Origin: Auricularia sp. M13
Lineage: Eukaryota; Basidiomycota; Agaricomycetes; Auriculariales; Auriculariaceae
Reading direction: 5' to 3'
DNA length: 64,000 bases
NCBI GenBank assembly: GCA_037042915.1
Contig: CM073197.1
Location: 3,720,001-3,784,000 of the forward strand
Below, one piece after another: positions 57,671-64,000 of the stretch (the stretch's first letter is position 1; each line of letters begins with the position of its first letter). A program made the translations under genes and the position numbers. The notes under the pieces are model-generated. The model saw only the letters and a list, made by a program, of their open reading frames with translations, had not been told where the DNA came from and ran no database searches.

Positions 57671-60600
57671 ATGCCGCAAGGCCCTGCCTCACCCCGGGCG
57701 GACAATGACGATCAGGAGCCGACGACCTTGGTAGCCCGCCAGGAGGGCCCTAGGTCGCCGCCGGCGCTTTCGTCGGACGCGCCGGTGCTATGGAATCCGA
57801 CGTTCGCATCGACGATGACGTCGTCGCCAACGGCCACGCCGCTCGGCCACGGCGTTGCAGCCAGGTCTGACTCGCCACGGTCGGAGCTTCTGCACATTCC
57901 CGGAACGGCCAACTCGAGCTCCAGTTCGCTTTCGTCCCCCGTCACATCGTTCTTCTCAGACTCCTCCGGAGCGACCTCAGTCTCATCCTGGTCGTCCACC
58001 GCGCACTTCCCGTTTCTCCCAGACTCCGACAGGCTCGGGAAAACCGTCACAGGCACCGCCAGGGGGTTCTCCAGCGATCCAGGCAGGAACACTCCTCATG
58101 CTGCAGCGCCGCCCGATCACCCGGACACCCAGCAGGGCCGTTTGTCTTTTCTCAGCGAGAGCCCGTTCAATCAACACTTGCCCGTTCCGGAGGATTTTTT
58201 GTCTCCGGAAGCACCACTGCTTGCGCGGCGACAGCGGGCCTCACGGCAGGGTGCCCACGAGCCCTCTCCAGGTATCCGTCCCCCGCAATATTCACGGGGA
58301 CCGCCTGCGACGGCCCCGATCTTATCATCTCTTCATCGACATCAATCAGGCATCCAATCCGCACCGACGACTCACGTGGCAGCCCCACTAGTGAACCCTC
58401 TGTCGAGTCCCGCGGCGAGAGATTCGCTGCTGAACTATGCACACAGACTCTATCTTGCTCCAGGGACAGAGGCCCCTCGGGGTCTCTCCCCCATCCCCCT
58501 CGAACACGCTTCACCGACTCCGCCTGAATCTCAGGCGCCAGAACATGTCTACACCGCGCAGCTTGTCCCGCTTTTGACAGGTCTCCGCGCACTTCATCCA
58601 CAACATCTTCCCACCCTTTTACTCTACGGATGTGGTGAGTGAATGGCTGCTCATTCCCAGCACAAGGACCGCTCATCACATCTTGTAGTACTATATGCAA
58701 TTGAAGAATACCAAGGCAGTCTTTCAGTCAACAAGGAAATATTATCTATAGACCCTAACTATGTAAGCCATCTCTTCGTTCTCGACATCCCCATTCACTG
58801 AGCGGCTTCTCAGGCCGAAGCCTTGTGCAACACCGGCACTACCCTGAGAGCGCTCGGAAACCTCGAAGAAGCCGAATACTGGTGGTGGAAAGCGATTGAA
58901 CGGCGGCCACTTTATTGGGATGCAATCGTCAGTATGACGTCAGCCGATCAGAAGTGCGCCGAGCTTACGGTTCGGCAGGACAATCTTCTCGGGTCGTTTT
59001 TGTCGTCGTCCGTCGTGCCGGCTCGCTACGACCTTGCACTCGCGCTCTGCGCCTATGTCCTCGCCCATGTATCGCCGGAGCTCATGCCTGAAGGTTCACT
59101 GGCCGGCCTGCAGCACACGTGCCCCGACGAGGGCGCGTTTGTGGGCATCAACATTGGTCAGACGACGCCCAAAGACGAGTACCACATCGTCCTGCCAGAC
59201 CAATTCCACAGATTGCAACACCTGCTATACATTGCTGCTAACCTCCGCGGCCTTTTGCACGGCACGTCCACCGCGCTCGGAGACCACATCTATGTGCTGG
59301 ACGTCGCTCTACGCCCGCCGCGCCTGCATGGTGTCCCATCGCCGGACGAGGCCGCATTCAGAGCGCAGACCGTCATCCTAGCTGCCTGCGTGCTCGGAAT
59401 GCTCATGACCTCCGTCCGGGACTCCGCCGTGACCTCCGCCCTGGCGTCTGCGCTCGGCCTGGCTGATATCTCGCAGTTCCCCACGCTCGTCAACGGCGAG
59501 GGTCTGCGGGGACCTTCTGGACGCGCTTCGGGGCTAATCTCTGTTGTACATGGCTCGCTCAATCGCGTCGAGCAGACTTTACTCTCCATTGGGGGTGGTG
59601 TGCTCCCCACGGTCCTGCTGCTGCCCGGGCAGGCCATCAAGCTTCGCAGTTTTCTCTTCGCGGCCAGCGGCGGCCGGCTGCCTGCGCTCAGCGCGCTCTC
59701 TGACGATCTCGAAGCACGTAAGCTCAACGCCACTGTCTACCTGGGGTTGGCGCGTGTGTTCCTGGACGCCGGCGCCGTGAGCACAGCGCTGGTGTGCTTC
59801 TACCTCGCGGTGTCGCTGCACCCGTCGCCGAGCACGTACAACAACGCGGGCATCGCGCTCTCGGCGCTCGGCACCGCGGTCACTGCCGTCGTGACGGACG
59901 ACAATGGCCACACGCGCATAATGGATGCGCAGAACGTTGCACGAGCGTACTACGTCAATGGTCTCAACATGGACTCGAACCACCCGCACCTGCTGACTAA
60001 CCTCGGCTCACTGCTGAAGGATCTGGGTCAGCTCCCCGAGGCCATACAGTACGTCGCTGGCGCACATCCTATAGCTCCCGTCCTCACCGTTGACCGCGAC
60101 CTAGGTTGTACAACCGAGCTATCAACGCGAAACCGGACTTCGATGTCGCGCTGGCTAACATGGCGAATGCAGTGAAGGACACGGTGGGTCGCTCCCCTGA
60201 GTGCTGCCGCTGGAGTAGTTCGGTACTGACGAACTTGTTGACCCCAAAGGGCCGTATCACTGAAGCTATCGAGTACTACCGCCGTGCCGTCGAAGTTAAT
60301 CCCGACTTCCCCGAGGCGCTCTGCGGATACGTTAACGCGCTATGTGCGGTGTGCGACTGGCGTGGGCGTGGTGCGGTGAAGGGCGCAGTGCATGAGCACC
60401 TACGTGCACGTTTCGATCCGTATGTCGACGGCGACGGGAATCTACGCTGGTTGCCAGAGGATGCTCCCATCGGAGCGGGGACGGGCCACATGGCGAAGCT
60501 AGAGGAGCTATGTGAGCAACAGCTCGAGCAGGGCTACTCCTACGGCAACGGCGCCCTCAAGAGCGTTGGCTCGATCCGGACGTGGCTGGACATCGTCGAG

Positions 60601-63041
60601 CGAGCTCTAGGGTTCAAACTACGAGGCGAGGACTTGCAGCGCTGGGAGAAGGCGCTTGGGCGCTTTTACGACCCTGAGATCGACCGCAAGCGCAAGTGCA
60701 TCAACGAGGGCGCGTTCGCCATCCAGCTCATCGAGTACCTCATGCGCGTCGTCCAGAGGCGCTGGTACCTCGATGCGTACGGCAAGCGCGCGTATGCGGA
60801 GGATAGCCGGCCGGAGCCTGAGCACGTCGGCTCGCATCTGACTCCGGCCCATGCGCAGAAGTACTGGCGGCCGCGCATTCCCGCGAGCCTCAGCTTGCCG
60901 CCGATTCCGTCTGTGCTACCATTCCATGCGGTACGTTTTGCGTCTATGTGTAGTGTCCGTCGCCTGAACGCTCTTAGTTCATCTACCCGCTGTCAATTCG
61001 AAGAACGAGGCTGCTTTCTTACCGGAATGGGACGCGCATATCGTATGCGACCTTGACCCAGCCTTGGATGCCGCAGCATGTGTACCCGCCACCTCCTCCG
61101 CGCCGTGGGAAGCTCCACGTTGGTTACCTTTCTGGCGACCTGAAGTATGTCGGACTTTATCGACGTTATCGTTTGGCTGATCCAGTGGGCAGCAACCATC
61201 CGCTGGCGCATTTGATGCAGAGCGTGTTCGGCTTCCACGACTTGCAGCGTTTCTCGATCTATGTTTATGCGACCAGTGCTTCCGACGGCTCGTCCTATCG
61301 ACGGAAGATCGCGAGCGAGAGCGAGCACTTCATCGATTGTTCTGAATGGTCAACGGCGAAGATTGTGAACCAGATCGTCGCAGACGGTATCCAAGTTTGT
61401 CAGTATCGCTCGTCTCGCGTTTAAAGCGACGTAACTCACTGTCTCGTAGTGATCAACCTGGGTGGCTACACGAAAGGATGCCGAAACGATATTCTTGCCG
61501 CTCGTCCTGCGCCGCTCCAGATATCGGTGATGGGCTTCGCTGGAACTCTTGCCGCTGGTACGCCTTAACGCTCATGCTCCAACCTCATCGATAACCAATA
61601 TTCAACAGGTTGGAGTGATTACCTTCTTACCGATGTTATTGCCTGTCCTCCCGAGACATCGGCTTGCGAGCGTTGGCGTCAGCGCTACTTCAAGGGCGAC
61701 GAAACGTCCCGCATCCAGGACGACTTGAAGCAGCTGGACCGCGAGACTGATCTCGACGTGCGACCTGATCCGGAGTCGCTTTCCGAGCAGTGGATGTAGT
61801 ACGTTGGGTATTGCGGCCGTATTCATTCCGTTGACGTCCCTCGAAGCAGCGAGAAATTCATATACATGCCCGTAAGCGTTCCGTTGCCTTTTTTGCTACA
61901 GTTATTAATCGCATGACTAGTATTCCTACTTTGTCAATGACCACAAGCAGTCGTTCCCTAGTGACGACCTTCCAGGTGACAATGCACCAGGAGAACGAAC
62001 CACAGATCCGGACAAGCTCTGGGAATTGGAGACCAATCGTCGCAAGCGTTTGCGACAGGTGCTATTTCCGGATCTACATGAGTACGTCGCTTCAATTGAA
62101 GCCAACTCCTGGCTGCTTACACCTATTCTACCAGAGATACGATTATTTTTGCCAACTTTAACCAAGTATGTGTGCTCGTCCTTGGTTCTACATTTCTAAC
62201 GCCACTTTTCAGCTTTACAAGGCGCGCGGAACTGACATGATGGACGCGAGATGCTGATACACTCCAGGTGGACCCCGTCGTGTTCGCAACGTGGCTTCGC
62301 ATTCTGCAGCAGGTACCCAACAGTGTTCTGTGGCTGTTACGTTTTCCAGCAGCGGGAGAAGGCAACTTGCGCGCATTTGCACGCTTGTGGGCGGGCGAAG
62401 AATTCAGCGCACGCCTTCGTTTCACAGATGTCAGCGCGAAGGAACGCCATATTCAACGGGGTCGTGTAGCTGATCTCTTCCTTGACACAATCGAGGTGAG
62501 AAACCATATCAATAGCCTGCTCGTCCAATTCACCTTCCTAACAACTTCCACAGTGCAATGCGCATACTACCGCCACTGAGTATACAACCGATCCGTTTTG
62601 AATGCAACTTCTAACTTACCCACCAGCGTCCTCTGGTCAGGAACTCCCATCCTGACCTGGCCCAAGTACAAGTACAAGATGTGCTCGCGCGTCGGGGCTA
62701 GCATCGCATCTGCAACTGGTTTCGGTCCTCAGATGACCGCGGCGTCGCTCGCCGAATACGAGGCTCGAGCCATCGCCCTTGCCCGCGCACCCTCTGAACT
62801 TTTGGCACTGCGTCGCGCGCTATACGAAACCCGTACTAGCTCACCTCTTTTCGATACCAGAAAGTGGACGCGCCATCTGGAGGTCGGGATCCAGGAGGCA
62901 TGGCGAAGGTGGGTGGAAGGTACTGAATTCGAAGGCTCCGACGAGTGGAAGAAGTGCAACGGCCCTGAACGCGTGAGCGCTTCAATCTGGATCCAACCCG
63001 ACGGCACACTTGCGGCACCGCCATTGAACATGACGATATAG
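57671..63041 (+). CDS. O-GlcNAc transferase-like protein (GT41, TPR), 1530 aa
   Basis: Sixteen exons: 57671-58634, 58689-58762, 58814-60048, 60105-60183, 60250-60930, 60978-61144, 61193-61398, 61450-61557, 61609-61795, 61850-61871, 61921-62081, 62135-62165, 62213-62221, 62268-62495, 62554-62579 and 62627-63041. Residues 1-320 are Ser/Pro-rich. TPR units follow (YAIEEYQGSLSVNKEIL, AEALCNTGTTLRALGNLEEA, HLLTNLGSLLKDLGQLPEA, YNRAINAKPDFDVALANMAN, EAIEYYRRAVEVNPDFPEAL). The catalytic part has LHVGYLSGDL, NHPLAHLMQSVFGFHD, LINLGGYTKG, RPAPLQISVMGFAGT, FANFNQLYKVDP, NSVLWLLRFP, CNAHTTATD and LWSGTPILTWP. These are the landmarks of OGT, which adds N-acetylglucosamine to Ser/Thr of nuclear and cytosolic proteins. 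A region of about 300 residues between early and late TPRs is unusual. The intron at 62222-62267 starts GC, and exon 13 is 9 bp. Confidence 0.9.
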
Positions 63042-63426
63042 ACCGTCCGTGCGCACTGCGACCACGACAATACGACTCGATACGTCTCTCTCTCATCTCT
63101 CTTTGTATCTGTCTGTCTCTTCCCTGTCTCCCTCTCTGTCTCTCTCTGTCTCTCTTTGTCGCTCATCTTGGCCACCAGTTGTGAGGATCATTGCTATCTG
63201 GGATCTACAGTTTAACGTCAACACCGTCTTGTCTCCAACTTCATTCGCTGAAGCTTCGGGCTCCTTCGAATGGTATCGCATGCTGTGTCTTAGCTATGTT
63301 TTCATGCCGTCCCTTAGTCGCTGATCAGTTGGATATTCTGCTGTTATCGCTCGCCGATCCTCTTGGACCATCGTCCAGACATGATATTCATGACGCCAGA
63401 ATGTTGTTACTACAAAGCGTACTTCA
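63042..63426. other. Intergenic between two convergent genes, with TC-rich repeat
   Basis: A TCTG/TC microsatellite at about 63083-63165 lies just after the OGT-like stop codon. Otherwise no feature recognised. Confidence 0.6.
63083..63165. repeat. TC/TCTG microsatellite
   Basis: Runs of TCTC and TCTGTC units, non-coding. Confidence 0.85.
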
Positions 63427-64000
63427 TCATGGGCATTCAATGCGGACGCCATCATATGGGCCCTTGTGGTCGTTGGCGTCGCCGTCGAAAATTGTAGGGA
63501 CAGAGTCGATGGTGCATCCCCTCGACTCGTCATCGCGGCCTTTACTGGGGTCAGTGCTGAGAACGGCTGTGAGAAGCGCTCGATTTACCTGTGCATGCCA
63601 GCCACCTTCCCGCCGCGTTGATGTGAACCTCACCCGACGGATGCTGGTAGCCCAAGAAACGGCCTTGACGCGCCAGAGTGAGAAGGTACCGACGCGGCCA
63701 AGCGTTTTTACTCACCTGGTAGGATGGGGACCGGGTCTTGCTTGTTGTTGATGTGCGTCAGGTCTGTGACGTGCGCGTCAACATACTTCGCCCAGGCAGG
63801 GTTGCCAACCTAATCGACAGGCCACTCCTTAATAATGAAGGAGATGACTGGGGCAAAGTGCGAAACATACCCTCGGAACACCGTAGCCGACGTATTTGAT
63901 CGAGGTCGACGCGGGAAGGTTCAGGGACAGATATACTGCATCGAGTTGGGACAACGCTGCGCCGAGGGAGTGGGAGGCAAGCGTGACTTGCGTCGTGCTA
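63427..64000 (-). CDS. Second class 3 lipase, 3' part (runs off right edge)
   Basis: Exons 64000-63871 (open at the edge), 63809-63716, 63663-63589 and 63539-63427, with introns of 61, 52 and 49 bp. The visible part starts STTQVTLASHSLGAALSQLD with the nucleophile Ser elbow. It continues IKYVGYGVPRVGN, then NNKQDPVPILPGRFLGYQHP with the catalytic Asp and His, and ends NDHKGPYDGVRIECP. It resembles the lipase at 48252-49417 closely, with shared blocks ASHSLGAA, NNKQDPVPILPGRFLGY and HPSGE, but the C-terminal domain is longer and differs (RDDESRGCTIDSVP). Both lipases are on the minus strand, about 14 kb apart, so a local duplication with later insertion of other genes between is likely. Secretion cannot be judged because the N-terminus is outside the window. 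Confidence 0.92.

Noticed and set aside
1-64000. CRISPR array, rRNA operon or biosynthetic gene cluster
   Set aside because: Spacer-repeat structure, rRNA sequence and grouped synthase genes are all absent. The intron-rich genes point to a eukaryotic nuclear genome.

Overview
The window is nuclear DNA of a filamentous basidiomycete, most likely a wood-decay member of the Agaricomycetes (inference). The sequence shows this through genes broken by many short introns (mostly 45-85 bp, GT..AG), GC-rich coding sequence, a secreted GH7 cellobiohydrolase with a C-terminal CBM1, and families typical of these fungi (DUF7918-type protein, NIPA-like transporter, small dsRBD protein, secreted class 3 lipases). 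I see no rRNA, tRNA or CRISPR. I rebuilt about twenty gene models by hand from reading frame, splice signals and conserved motifs. In nearly all of them the exon lengths sum to an intact frame.

Layout. 1-643: 5' part of a DUF7918-like gene (minus). 953-1960: F-box-like protein (minus). 2.0-4.5 kb: gene-poor DNA with nested inverted repeats. 5163-5770: small secreted protein. 5907-6936: secreted protein of unknown family (minus), divergent from a secreted cyanovirin-N-homology lectin (7432-7894). 8553-9247: hypothetical protein. 10138-10930: hotdog thioesterase. 11098-13729: DRS1/DDX27-type DEAD-box helicase (minus). 14401-15249: hypothetical protein (minus). 15.5-19.6 kb: mostly gene-free, with an unusual GTATAC-centred repeat cluster. 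19651-20976: bZIP factor (minus). 21-26.6 kb: gene-poor, with one minisatellite. 26632-28451: GH7-CBM1 cellobiohydrolase (minus). 29606-31548: NIPA-like transporter (minus). 31.6-35.1 kb: no supported gene. 35153-40323: Ras guanine-nucleotide exchange factor with an N-terminal GTPase-like domain. 43435-43850: 84-residue dsRNA-binding protein. 44547-45470: secreted protein of unknown family. 45702-46164: Fmp46/DUF1687 thioredoxin-fold protein (minus). 46511-47841: dysferlin/peroxin-domain protein (minus). 48252-49417: secreted class 3 lipase (minus). 51519-54376: 18-exon GH79-like glycoside hydrolase with a GPI-type C-terminus. 54512-56971: a 2.46-kb element with about 456-bp terminal inverted repeats and a 6-bp target duplication. 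57671-63041: O-GlcNAc-transferase-like protein (GT41). 63427-64000: 3' part of a second class 3 lipase (minus).

How the genes work together. Secreted or wall-directed products dominate (GH7, GH79-like, two lipases, CVNH lectin, three unknown secreted proteins). They are mixed with housekeeping and regulatory genes (ribosome biogenesis helicase, RasGEF, OGT-like enzyme, bZIP). There is no operon logic and no obvious biosynthetic cluster. The most unusual material is the long-TIR element, the GTATAC repeat cluster, a possible internal start in the RasGEF, and several non-standard splicing features (three GC..AG introns and two 9-bp exons).
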